Assembly: GCA_030670015.1 (NCBI GenBank)
Contig: DAOVCM010000006.1
Span: 1 to 16,394, forward strand
From: Candidatus Bathyarchaeota archaeon
GTDB taxonomy: Archaea > Thermoproteota > Bathyarchaeia > TCS64
Reading direction: 5' to 3'
DNA: 16,394 nucleotides
Part shown: positions 7,267 to 14,521 of the stretch, in pieces
How positions within the stretch are numbered: position 1 is the stretch's first letter
How the letters are laid out: each line of letters begins with the position of its first letter
Made by a program: the position numbers and the translations under genes
Notes under the pieces: generated by a model
What the model saw: only the letters and a program-made list of their open reading frames with translations
Databases searched by the model: none
Told to the model about the DNA's origin: nothing

Positions 7267-7779
7267 GTGCAAACACAACTATGTGAGTTCTGTCTCAAGA
7301 GCGGGATGCTCTGTTCAAAGTGCCAAGAGAAGATCAGGAGCGGAGCCGTCGACGACCTCTACATGAAGGTCGCCCAATTTCTATTGGATATTGAAAACCA
7401 GTATCCTTCTCTACAGAAGGCCAGTCTGAACAAAGTACTTCAAGTTGGCGGTTTCCTCGTCCTCGTGGTAGGGCGGGGCGACCGTCGAAGGTTCATGGAC
7501 CAAGGGGGGAAGCTGACAAGGGAAATGAGAAACGCGTTCAAACGACGTGTCCTCGTTATAGAGGATGGCGTCAGCGACCGCGGCTTCCTCGAGGACCTTT
7601 TCTTAGACCAGCGCATCATAACAATCAACATCATTTGGCTGCCTGACGGCAGTACAGAGACACGGGTAGTACTGCAAGGCCGGAGGGCGCGACGCTTAAG
7701 CAAGAAGAGGATAAGGGCACTCACGAACATTGCGAAGAGTGTCAGGGAAATGGATCTCCGGGTCGAGTACGCCTACTGA
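7267..7779 (+). CDS. NusA-like zinc-ribbon/KH RNA-binding protein
   Basis: This 170-residue protein starts with a four-cysteine zinc-ribbon motif (C6, C9, C16, C19; spacing C-x2-C-x6-C-x2-C). A domain resembling archaeal NusA-like KH proteins follows: LNKVLQVGGFLVLVVGRGD (about 54-73), RFMDQGGKLTREMRNAFKRRVLVIEDG, and a basic C-terminus (GRRARRLSKKRIRAL). The family is archaeal and predicted to bind RNA during transcription elongation or RNA maturation, but its role is not established. The GTG start at 7267 is set by GGAGGA at 7253-7258 and puts the first cysteine at residue 6. It lies between alba and aspS, which fits an RNA-handling job. aspS has its own apparent promoter 7-20 bases after this gene's end. 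Confidence 0.8.
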   Translation: MQTQLCEFCLKSGMLCSKCQEKIRSGAVDDLYMKVAQFLLDIENQYPSLQKASLNKVLQVGGFLVLVVGRGDRRRFMDQGGKLTREMRNAFKRRVLVIEDGVSDRGFLEDLFLDQRIITINIIWLPDGSTETRVVLQGRRARRLSKKRIRALTNIAKSVREMDLRVEYAY

Positions 7780-7785
7780 CCGACC

Positions 7786-7798
7786 AAAGTTTTTATAG
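7786..7798 (+). promoter_or_regulatory. BRE/TATA box for aspS
   Basis: CAAAGTTTTTATA, preceded by a purine-containing BRE-like CGAC, lies 52-64 bases before the aspS ATG. Transcription from about 7820 would give a 30-base leader carrying GGAG at 7837-7840. This allows aspS-pth2 to be expressed separately from alba. Confidence 0.55.
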
Positions 7799-7849
7799 CC
7801 TTCAATATTCTTCACCCATTAGCTTCAGCTGGGTTTGGAGTCACATAGT

Positions 7850-9208
7850 ATGTTTGGGCGTATATACATAGAGGAAGCCAAGAGGCGGCTTGGAGAGATC
7901 GTCACCATCGCAGGATGGGTGTCAAGGATACGGGAACTCAGGAAGATCAAGTTTGTCATCGTCAGAGATAGAAGCGGAGAGATCCAACTCACAATAAAAC
8001 TTGATCAGCTAAATACAAGTAGCTTCGAGGACGTTTCCAACCTTGGACGTGAGGACGTGATAGTAGTTAAAGGCAAGACAATAGCGAGCGAGATCGCCAA
8101 GGCCGGCGTAGAGTTCATCCCAGATGAGATTGAGATTCTAAATAAATCTGAACAGCCCCTTCCCTTCGATCTATTCGGGCAGGTGAAAGCGGATCTTGAC
8201 ACCAGGCTTAACTACCGGTTCATGGACTTCAGGACCCCCCGCACCTCTGCGATTTTCAAGATCCAGCATGAACTACTCACTGCTTTCAGGCGGTTCCTAG
8301 CTGACCGAAATTATTTAGAGATTCAGCCTCCCTGCATCATCGCCTCCGCCTCCGAGGGCGGAGCAGATCTTTTCAAGATACCTTACTTCGAGAAGGAAGC
8401 GTTCCTGGCTCAGAGCCCCCAGCTATACAAGCAGCTGTGCGCCATCAGCTTCGAGAAAGTATTCACGGTCACTCCTATCTGGAGGGCTGAGAAGTTCAAC
8501 ACGCCCACCCATCTAAACGAGGTACGGCAGATGGATATCGAGCAAGCCTTCGCCGACGACGAGACAGTGATGAAAATCCTTGAGGAAACACTCGTCTACA
8601 TGCTGAAATCTGTGAGGGAGCACCGCCCTCATGAGCTCGAGACCCTTGAAAGACATCTAAAGATACCAGAGCTCCCTTTTAGGAGGCTGACATACACCGA
8701 AGCCGTGGAGATGCTGCAAGACGAGGGTGAAGACATCATTTGGGGTGACGATTTCTCTAAAGCCCAGGAGCGGAAGCTTACCGAGATAATCAATTTGGAA
8801 GCATTTTTCATAAAAGATTGGCCGTCTGCCCAGAAGGCCTTCTACGCCATGCCTTATGATATAACTAATGTTGATGATGAGAAATATATCAGTGCTACTT
8901 ATCCTAAGGTTGAAGAACTTGGTTTTAATCTCAGTATAGTTCGTGCTTTTGACCTTCTTTATGGCGGTGTCGAGATAAGCAGCGGCACCCAGCGGATCCA
9001 CAAACCCGGTCTTCTCCGTGAGCAGCTGAGGAAAAAAGGGCTCAACCCCGAAGACTTCACCCACTACATCGAGGGCTTTTCCTATGGAGCGCCACCCCAC
9101 GCTGGCTGGAGCATCGGCCTCGAACGGCTGACAATGACGGTCACAGGGATGAGCAACATCAGGGATTGCTGCATGTTCCCCCGGGACAGGGACAGGTTGG
9201 TGCCCTAA
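7850..9208 (+). CDS. aspS: Aspartyl-tRNA synthetase, archaeal type
   Basis: This class IIb synthetase attaches aspartate to tRNA-Asp in the cytoplasm. The 452 residues begin with the anticodon-binding OB fold (VTIAGWVSRIREL to about 100). The catalytic core follows: motif 1/2 region RFMDFRTP, SEGGADLF, FLAQSPQLYKQL and RAEKFNTPTHLNE, then GGVEISSGTQR and motif 3 GWSIGLERL (R426). I chose ATG 7850 over the upstream TTG at 7835 because GGAG (7837-7840) sits nine bases before it and the family starts here. At the position that is Trp26 in discriminating archaeal AspRS there is Ser25, while a lysine matches Lys85, so tRNA-Asn discrimination cannot be predicted. Residues 335-371 have T-ending codons unlike the rest and include an apparent insertion of about 20 residues. 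pth2 starts 3 bases after the stop. Confidence 0.95.
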   Translation: MFGRIYIEEAKRRLGEIVTIAGWVSRIRELRKIKFVIVRDRSGEIQLTIKLDQLNTSSFEDVSNLGREDVIVVKGKTIASEIAKAGVEFIPDEIEILNKSEQPLPFDLFGQVKADLDTRLNYRFMDFRTPRTSAIFKIQHELLTAFRRFLADRNYLEIQPPCIIASASEGGADLFKIPYFEKEAFLAQSPQLYKQLCAISFEKVFTVTPIWRAEKFNTPTHLNEVRQMDIEQAFADDETVMKILEETLVYMLKSVREHRPHELETLERHLKIPELPFRRLTYTEAVEMLQDEGEDIIWGDDFSKAQERKLTEIINLEAFFIKDWPSAQKAFYAMPYDITNVDDEKYISATYPKVEELGFNLSIVRAFDLLYGGVEISSGTQRIHKPGLLREQLRKKGLNPEDFTHYIEGFSYGAPPHAGWSIGLERLTMTVTGMSNIRDCCMFPRDRDRLVP

Positions 9209-9211
9209 GCG

Positions 9212-9586
9212 GTGACCAATAGACGCCCATTTGAGTACAAGATGTGCATCATCCTCCGCACCGACCTCGGGATGAGCGTCGGCAAGCTTATCAGCCAGGC
9301 CAGTCACGCCGCTGTGGACGCCTCTGAGGCTGCGAAGAAGCTGAACCATAGGGCTTGGATCAAGTGGAGGAACGAGGGGGCGAAAAAGGTTGCACTAGAG
9401 GTTGAGTCCCTCGAAGAGTTAGAGGACGTAGTTGAAAAGGCCGAGGAGTTGGACATCGTCAACGTGATCATACAGGACCGCGGGTTAACCGAGATACCTC
9501 CTGGCAGCGTGACAGCAGTGGGACTAGGACCAGATCTCTCCGTGAAAATGGACAAGGTCACAGGCTCCCTGCAATTGTACAAGTAA
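9212..9586 (+). CDS. pth2: Peptidyl-tRNA hydrolase, Pth2 type
   Basis: This 124-residue protein matches archaeal/eukaryotic Pth2, which cleaves the ester bond of peptidyl-tRNAs released from ribosomes and recycles the tRNA. The family signatures are present: RTDLGMSVGKLISQASHAA near the N-terminus, a middle helix-strand region (KVALEVESLEELEDVVEKA), IQDRGLTEIPPGSVTAVGLGP, and the C-terminal strand. The GTG at 9212 lies three bases after the aspS stop, so the two genes are probably one transcript with coupled translation. There is no strong ribosome site. An in-frame ATG at 9242 (Met11) is an alternative start that still keeps the domain. It is the last gene on this strand before the convergent nrd operon. 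Confidence 0.95.
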   Translation: MTNRRPFEYKMCIILRTDLGMSVGKLISQASHAAVDASEAAKKLNHRAWIKWRNEGAKKVALEVESLEELEDVVEKAEELDIVNVIIQDRGLTEIPPGSVTAVGLGPDLSVKMDKVTGSLQLYK

Positions 9587-9664
9587 AAACAGGGTCCTAT
9601 CAAACATTTCATAGGTCGCTGAAGATAACAGCCTCCAGGATTCGGTCTTCAAAGTTGTAGCGTA

Positions 9665-10342
9665 CTATATTCGGAGGATAACCTCATCCACATAGCTCGC
9701 CATGATATCGGCTAGTTGAGAGATCCTATCTCGGGGATAAGGCTTGACTGAGTTAAACGCTGGGTCTAGAGTGTCACCAGGGACGAACTGCTGGAAAGCG
9801 AATAGCTTCGCCCCCTTAACCACTTCTCCCATACTCTGGACGGTCTCCTCATCGACGAAGCCCGGGACGACGGTGCACCTGAACTCGTAGTTGGTGGTGC
9901 CCCGTTTAATCATCTCGATGGATTTGAGCAGGCCCTCAACGCTCTCTGCTCCAAGCTCAGTGTACCTTTCGGGTGAGGTCTTCACATCGACGGCGATGTA
10001 GTCTGTATATGGGAGGCACTCTACAATCGCCTCGTGCAGGGTTCCGTTGGAGTCGAGTTTTACGGTGTATCCATGTTCCTTGAGAGCCTTCATGAAGTTA
10101 GGGAGATCCGCTTGTATCGTGGGTTCACCTCCTGTGATGACCACTGCGTCTATGAACTTCTTCCGATCCTCTAATATCTGGAGAACCTCCCACTCCGTGA
10201 GGAAGGGACCGGCTGAGTTGAAGACGAGTCTCCAGTTGTGGCAGTAGGGGCAGCGAAGGTTGCAGCCTTGTGTGAAGAGGACTGTGGCAACCTTGTCCGG
10301 ATAGTCGATGAGGCTTGTCTTCTGGATCCCGCCGAACCTCAT
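9665..10342 (-). CDS. nrdG: Anaerobic RNR-activating radical SAM protein
   Basis: This 225-residue protein carries the radical-SAM cysteine motif C-x3-C-x2-C (C27, C31, C34 in QGCNLRCPYCHNW) and a GGEPT motif at about 96-100. It fits NrdG, which uses a [4Fe-4S] cluster and S-adenosylmethionine to create the glycyl radical on NrdD. The N-terminal MRFGGIQKTSLIDYPDK is the longer form of the family often paired with archaeal and bacterial NrdD. The ATG overlaps the nrdD stop by four bases (ATGA), which shows operon structure and translational coupling. It is the last gene of the nrdR-nrdD-nrdG operon and ends about 78 bases from the convergent pth2. Confidence 0.95.
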   Translation of the reverse strand: MRFGGIQKTSLIDYPDKVATVLFTQGCNLRCPYCHNWRLVFNSAGPFLTEWEVLQILEDRKKFIDAVVITGGEPTIQADLPNFMKALKEHGYTVKLDSNGTLHEAIVECLPYTDYIAVDVKTSPERYTELGAESVEGLLKSIEMIKRGTTNYEFRCTVVPGFVDEETVQSMGEVVKGAKLFAFQQFVPGDTLDPAFNSVKPYPRDRISQLADIMASYVDEVILRI

Positions 10343-12459
10343 CCCATCGTGGCCTCTGTCAGTATGACGGTTCTATCGAAGGTGTGACGGATCTTGAACT
10401 CCGCCTGTTTCCCGTCGTTCCACTGGTTGACGGGTCTGAGATAGCCGACAACCCTGGAGTAGACCTCGCACCTCGCCCCGCAGTTCGGGCACTCGGCGTG
10501 CTCTCCGTTGATGTACCCGTGGGTGGGGCAGATGCTGAAGGTAGGTGTCAACGTGAAGTAGGGGACTCTCGATGTCTTTGCCATCTTCTTTATGAGGGAT
10601 GCAGCTGCTTTCCAGGAGGGGAGTCGTTCCCCTAGGAAGGTGTGGAAGACTGTGCCTCCTGTGTAAAGCGTCTGAAGTTTATCCTGGTGCTCAAGAGCCT
10701 CGAAGAGGTCGCCTGTGTAATCAACCGGTAGCTGGGAGGAGTTTGTGTAGAACGGTTCCATCCCCTTCTTTAGCTGTTTCTCGTTCGCTACTATGATGTC
10801 AGGATACTCCCTCTTGTCGATGCGTGCTAGTCTGTAGGAGGTTCCCTCCGCTGGGGTAGCCTCCAGGTTGTAGATGTTACCTGTCTCCTCCTGATAGTCT
10901 GAGAGCATATCCCTCATGTAATTCAAGACCTTCACGGCGAAACGGAGGCCATCAGGAGAGGCTATGCTAGAGCCAAGGAGGTTGATGACCGCCTCGTTCA
11001 TGCCAACGAGGCCGATTGTTGAGAAGTGGTTCTTCCAGTACAAGCCGAATCCCTGCTTCACGTAGCGCAGGTAAAACTCGGAGTAGGGGTACAGGCCAGA
11101 CTCAGTGAAGTTTTCTAGGATCTTTCTCTTGATCTCCAGGCTGTCCCTGGCTATATCCATCAGTTGGCTGAGCTGCTCAAGAAAGTCATCCTCGTCACGG
11201 GTTATGTATCCGAGCCTGGGCATGTTAATGGTGACGACGCCGATAGAGCCTGTTAGAGGGTTCGCCCCAAAGAAGCCTCCACCCCTCTTCCTCAGCTCTC
11301 TGTTGTCGATCCTCAGGCGGCAGCACATGCTCCTCACGTCCTCAGGGTTCATGTCGCTGTTTATGAAGTTGGAGAAGTAGGGTGAGCCATACTTTGCGGT
11401 CATCTCGAAGACTCTCTGAGTAACCCATGAGTCCCAGTCGAAATCTTCGGTGATGTTGTACGTAGCGATGGGGAATGTAAAGATCCTTCCCTTTGCATCC
11501 CCTTCGCTCATGATGTTCGCGAAGGCTATGTTGAAGAGGTCCATCTCATCTTGGAAGTCTGCGTAGATGTCAGGCTGAACCTTACCCCCAATGATAACAG
11601 GCTCAGCCTCCATGAAGCGAGGGATCTTCATATCCATTGTCAGATTGGTGAAGGGCGTCTGGAACCCAACTCTGGTAGGGATGTTAATATTGAAAAGAAA
11701 TTCCTGGAGGGTTTGGTGAACCTCTCTCTCGTTCAGACCATCGTAACGGATGAAGGGAGCGAGATAGGTGTCGAAGTTGCTGAAAGCCTGTGCGCCAGCA
11801 GCCTCCCCTTGCATCGTGTAGAAGAAGTTGACCACCTGGCCCAGTGCTGTCCTGAGGTGTTTGGCCGGCTTGCTCTCGACTTTTCCTGGGACTCCCTTAA
11901 ACCCTGAGACGAGGAGATCTGGAAGGTCCCAACCAACGCAGTAGGGGCCGAGGACTCCCAAGTCATGAATGTGTAGGGACCCAGAGGAGTGGGCACTCTC
12001 AATGTATGGGGGGTAGATCCTTGTGAGCCAGTAACGCGCGATAATTGTTGATGAGACATAATTATTCAAACCCTGCAGGGAGTAGCTCATGTTGGAGTTC
12101 TCTCTGACACGCCAGTCCTGGATATCCAAGTACTGCTCCACAAGTTCTTCGAAGCTTAAGAGTGCGGCAATCTCCCGGATATCCTGATGCTGTTTCCTGT
12201 AGAGTATGTAAGCCTTCGCCGTCCTCGCGCGACCATTGTCTATAAGCGTCTTCTCTACGAGGTCTTGGATCTCTTCTACCGTGGGGACACCGTCGTCCCC
12301 AAACCGTTTCTCCAGCTCCGTAACAACCTCACGGCTAAGCTGCCTCGCGATTTCCTTATCCTTGAGGCCGACAGCCCGAGCTGCTTTCCATATGGCGTTG
12401 GTTATCTTCTCATCGTCGAACTCAGCGAGCTTCCCGTCTCTCTTCCTCACGTACTTCAT
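10339..12459 (-). CDS. nrdD: Anaerobic ribonucleoside-triphosphate reductase
   Basis: This 706-residue class III ribonucleotide reductase reduces ribonucleotides to deoxyribonucleotides without oxygen, using a glycyl radical. Residues 1 to about 90 form an ATP-cone allosteric domain (KYVRKRDGKLAEFDDEKI). The body has the expected class III motifs, including a cysteine-bearing MCCRLRIDNREL loop and GGGFFGANPLTGSIGVVTI. Near the C-terminus are metal ligands (C644, H647, C657, C660, plus C664) followed by the radical site RVVGYLRP with Gly672. The ATG overlaps the nrdR stop by four bases (ATGA), and a strong AAGGAGGT lies six bases upstream within nrdR. No intein or frameshift is seen. With nrdG directly following, the enzyme and its activase are co-produced. 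Confidence 0.97.
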   Translation of the reverse strand: MKYVRKRDGKLAEFDDEKITNAIWKAARAVGLKDKEIARQLSREVVTELEKRFGDDGVPTVEEIQDLVEKTLIDNGRARTAKAYILYRKQHQDIREIAALLSFEELVEQYLDIQDWRVRENSNMSYSLQGLNNYVSSTIIARYWLTRIYPPYIESAHSSGSLHIHDLGVLGPYCVGWDLPDLLVSGFKGVPGKVESKPAKHLRTALGQVVNFFYTMQGEAAGAQAFSNFDTYLAPFIRYDGLNEREVHQTLQEFLFNINIPTRVGFQTPFTNLTMDMKIPRFMEAEPVIIGGKVQPDIYADFQDEMDLFNIAFANIMSEGDAKGRIFTFPIATYNITEDFDWDSWVTQRVFEMTAKYGSPYFSNFINSDMNPEDVRSMCCRLRIDNRELRKRGGGFFGANPLTGSIGVVTINMPRLGYITRDEDDFLEQLSQLMDIARDSLEIKRKILENFTESGLYPYSEFYLRYVKQGFGLYWKNHFSTIGLVGMNEAVINLLGSSIASPDGLRFAVKVLNYMRDMLSDYQEETGNIYNLEATPAEGTSYRLARIDKREYPDIIVANEKQLKKGMEPFYTNSSQLPVDYTGDLFEALEHQDKLQTLYTGGTVFHTFLGERLPSWKAAASLIKKMAKTSRVPYFTLTPTFSICPTHGYINGEHAECPNCGARCEVYSRVVGYLRPVNQWNDGKQAEFKIRHTFDRTVILTEATMG

Positions 12460-12899
12460 TTTTTTACCTCCTTGAGCAATTTACTGAAATCATTAGGCTC
12501 TGTGAACTCCCTATAGACTGAGGCAAAGCGGACATACGCTACACGGTCAAGCTTCACAAGATGCCTCATGATGAGATCGCCGACTTCACTTGAAGAGATC
12601 TCCTCCCTTCCTTGGTCGACGAGTTCCTGCCTTACCTTCTCAGCGAGGTCCCTCATCTCTTCCAAGGTGACAGGCCGCTTCTCACAAGCCTTCTGGAGAC
12701 CTCTGATGATCTTGTCAATGTCGAATCGTTCGAGACGGCCATCCTTCTTTTTCACCATCAGCTCAATCTCCTCTATGTACTCGTAGGTAGTGAACCGTCT
12801 CCCACAGCTAATGCACTCTCTTCTCCGCCTTACAGTGTTGTTCTTTGAGTCCCTCGTCTCAATGGTCTTCAGCTCCTCCGAACGACAGTAGGGACACAT
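12456..12899 (-). CDS. nrdR: Transcriptional repressor NrdR
   Basis: The protein is 147 residues from the ATG at 12899. It has a zinc ribbon (C2, C5, C29, C32; MCPYCRSEE and CISCGRRFTTYE) followed by an ATP-cone domain (MVKKKDGRLERFDIDKI) and ends in a family-typical VYREF region. NrdR senses ATP/dATP and represses ribonucleotide reductase genes. A longer frame from GTG 12914 adds MYCPL, but ATG 12899 matches the normal NrdR N-terminus, and the GTG falls inside the candidate operator, so I prefer the ATG. No Shine-Dalgarno is visible; as first gene of the operon it may have a short leader or none. NrdR is mainly bacterial and less common in archaea. Confidence 0.93.
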   Translation of the reverse strand: MCPYCRSEELKTIETRDSKNNTVRRRRECISCGRRFTTYEYIEEIELMVKKKDGRLERFDIDKIIRGLQKACEKRPVTLEEMRDLAEKVRQELVDQGREEISSSEVGDLIMRHLVKLDRVAYVRFASVYREFTEPNDFSKLLKEVKK

Positions 12900-12910
12900 C
12901 AAAGGACAAT

Positions 12911-12949
12911 ACACCTATAGCGCATATAGTGTCTCTATAACGCTATACC
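12911..12949 (-). promoter_or_regulatory. Candidate NrdR operator at nrd promoter
   Basis: The 22 bases at 12911-12932 have ACAC and GTGT outer arms around a self-complementary GCGC centre with TATA-rich flanks, and a related TATAACGCTATA dyad lies at 12936-12947. The outer arms resemble the bacterial NrdR box (ACAC...GTGT), but the spacing is longer than the usual 16 bases. A minus-strand TATA-like ATTAAAT near 12964-12970 would place transcription starts among these repeats, allowing NrdR to block its own operon. The repeats are seen directly; binding is inference. Confidence 0.45.
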
Positions 12950-13530
12950 TAGTATGTGGAGAGGATTTAATAAGGTTAAGGATGATTCGATCTCAACCAA
13001 ATTATCCATGAATTTATGTAGTTCTAGATAAAATAGAAAATATTAGAAAAGAAATAGAATCATTTTGTATTTTCCTTTTCAATATTTTTGAAGTCATTTC
13101 TTCGTTCTTCTACCGAGGACACTGAAACGAAATTTTTTGAACAATAAACTTAATTCTTCTGGTAATTTCATTAAAAACCTGACTTAAAAATAACGTAAAT
13201 CAAACAATAAAGCCTGAAGAATTAACTGCCCTGTCCACCGAAAGGATGAAGAAAAATCTAGCAATCTGTCAATTAATCCAATATATATATAAAATGTATA
13301 TATTTACTAATGATTTTACCTTTTACAAAGTGACACCTAAAATTTCTGATGTATTCTTGTGATGCTGAATTTCGAGGTCTTCTTAAATCGCTTAGGATCT
13401 TCAGGTTGTTATTATATGATTAGTCAACGAAGTCCTTTTTAATGAAATCGAACGGAGAAATGAATCCTCGATTTGTCCCTATAGTTCAATTTATTATGAC
13501 TGATATTTTGTCCAGAGCTAGGATGTTTAA
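12950..13530. other. AT-rich intergenic stretch
   Basis: About 580 bases between the nrd promoter and the surface-protein remnant are very AT-rich. There is a TATATA-rich zone at 13282-13303 with an imperfect inverted repeat. A 38-codon frame (13246-13362) and a 26-codon frame (13460-13540) have weak or badly spaced ribosome sites and no recognisable features, so neither is called. No RNA gene, CRISPR repeat or insertion-sequence end is visible. Confidence 0.55.
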
Positions 13531-13867
13531 ATGGAAATAAGTGTAAACTCACGTGCGCGCTAACACTGGAGGTCAATCAGGCTCCTATACCGTCACGTTG
13601 ATGATAGATGGAGAAGTTGAGGATGAGAAGACCGTCACACTGAATCCAGATGCATCTAAAACCGTCAGCTTCGATTTTTCCGCTACCTAGTAAGGAACCT
13701 TCTCGGTGGTTCTCAACGGTCTAAGTGGAAGCTTCACCGTAACCAAACCGAGCGGGGAGGAGAAACCATCTGGCGGAGGAGGAATCCCCGGCTTCCCCTA
13801 CGAATCAATCATCCTAGGACTCGTAGCAGCTGCCCTTATCCTCTGGATGCTACAGCGAAGACAATAG
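13531..13867 (+). pseudogene. Remnant of sortase-targeted surface protein (CARDB-like)
   Basis: Translation from 13562 gives NTGGQSGSYTVTLMIDGEVE..., a typical CARDB/Ig-like repeat found in archaeal surface proteins. Two adjacent in-frame stops (TAG TAA, 13688-13693) interrupt it. The frame then resumes with GTFSVVLNGLSGSFTV, a glycine/proline/serine-rich spacer, IPGFPYES, a hydrophobic helix (IILGLVAAALILWML) and a basic end QRRQ. That last arrangement is a PGF-CTERM-like tripartite archaeosortase signal. Upstream, the expected strand appears in another frame (EISVN, 13534-13548), implying a frameshift between about 13549 and 13561; nothing further 5' looks like the rest of the protein. It is therefore 5'-truncated, frameshifted and stopped. 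The archaeosortase gene begins 39 bases downstream, suggesting it was a partner substrate. Confidence 0.8.
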
Positions 13868-13906
13868 AACCATAACCTTTTCATTTTTTATCTAACCATT
13901 CTTCGG

Positions 13907-14521
13907 ATGGAGCGAATGAAGAGCAATACTAACATCAATAATCTATCTCATATGGATGTAGTAATTTACATTACACTTTTTCTTGTTATCGTGTGGAGCT
14001 TCACATTGGTTCCGATTGGCTGGCTGGAGAAAGCTACGGCCGAGGCCTCTTCGAACACTCTCAGCGTTCTCGGCTTCTCCTCTGGGTGGGGTGTGCAAGA
14101 GGATGAAGCATTTATCATGTTAGCGGGAGGAGAGAGGAACGTGAGGGTAACCATCATCCGGGAATGCACGGCTGTAAATGTATTTGCAGTCCTGGTCGGT
14201 CTTATCCTACCTCTGAAGAGGGGGGTTTGGTTCAGGAAGATGCTCAGCATTCTCAGCGCAGGGCTCATACTTTTCCTTCTCAATGTGTCCCGAATAATGC
14301 TGACAGTTGTGTTAACAGGATTTGATGTTCCACCATTCTCATGGTTTTTCATAAATCCTACCATTGAAGTCTATCATTATCCCATTAGCTTCATCTATGG
14401 TGTCGTTGGAGTGGCATTACTAGTGCTAATTATAAACAGGTGGATATTGGTCGAACTCGGGGACACATTAATTGGGCTGTTGAGTTTTTTTAAGCAACTC
14501 TTTTCATCTTTAAAATTATGA
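13907..14521 (+). CDS. Archaeosortase/exosortase family transpeptidase
   Basis: This 204-residue integral membrane protein has about five hydrophobic segments (near 17-37, 88-102, 113-138, 158-177, with a further C-terminal one). The three catalytic residues of the exosortase/archaeosortase family can be placed in order: Cys87 in IIRECTAVNVF, Arg129 in LLNVSRIML, and His157 in VYHYPISF. These enzymes cleave C-terminal sorting signals such as PGF-CTERM and are thought to attach the surface protein to lipid. The pseudogene just upstream carries such a signal. I cannot assign the ArtA-E subclass; it is shorter than classic ArtA. The start may be ATG 13907, 13916 or 13952; GGATGGAG precedes 13916 closely. 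A T-rich stretch at 13880-13889 could be its promoter or the end of the upstream transcript. Its third positions are more AT-rich than those of the nrd genes. Confidence 0.85.
   Translation: MERMKSNTNINNLSHMDVVIYITLFLVIVWSFTLVPIGWLEKATAEASSNTLSVLGFSSGWGVQEDEAFIMLAGGERNVRVTIIRECTAVNVFAVLVGLILPLKRGVWFRKMLSILSAGLILFLLNVSRIMLTVVLTGFDVPPFSWFFINPTIEVYHYPISFIYGVVGVALLVLIINRWILVELGDTLIGLLSFFKQLFSSLKL

Noticed and set aside
7835..7849. AspRS start at TTG 7835
   Set aside because: The TTG overlaps the GGAG ribosome site that serves ATG 7850, and the five extra residues do not fit the family.
9596..9615. Inverted repeat between pth2 and nrdG as terminator
   Set aside because: Only a 5-bp stem with a 10-base loop and no T-run follows, too weak to call.
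12897..12914. Longer NrdR starting at GTG 12914
   Set aside because: The ATG at 12899 gives the normal NrdR N-terminus (MCPYC), and the GTG lies inside the candidate operator repeats.
13246..13362. 38-codon plus-strand frame in AT-rich gap
   Set aside because: Composition is that of the surrounding non-coding DNA, and there is no convincing ribosome site or protein feature.
13350..13380. Possible C/D-box RNA (GTGATGC and CTGA)
   Set aside because: The C box has a mismatch, and there is no clear paired D box or terminal stem.
13688..13693. TAG read as pyrrolysine
   Set aside because: The TAG is followed directly by TAA, so read-through would still stop; other lesions are also present.
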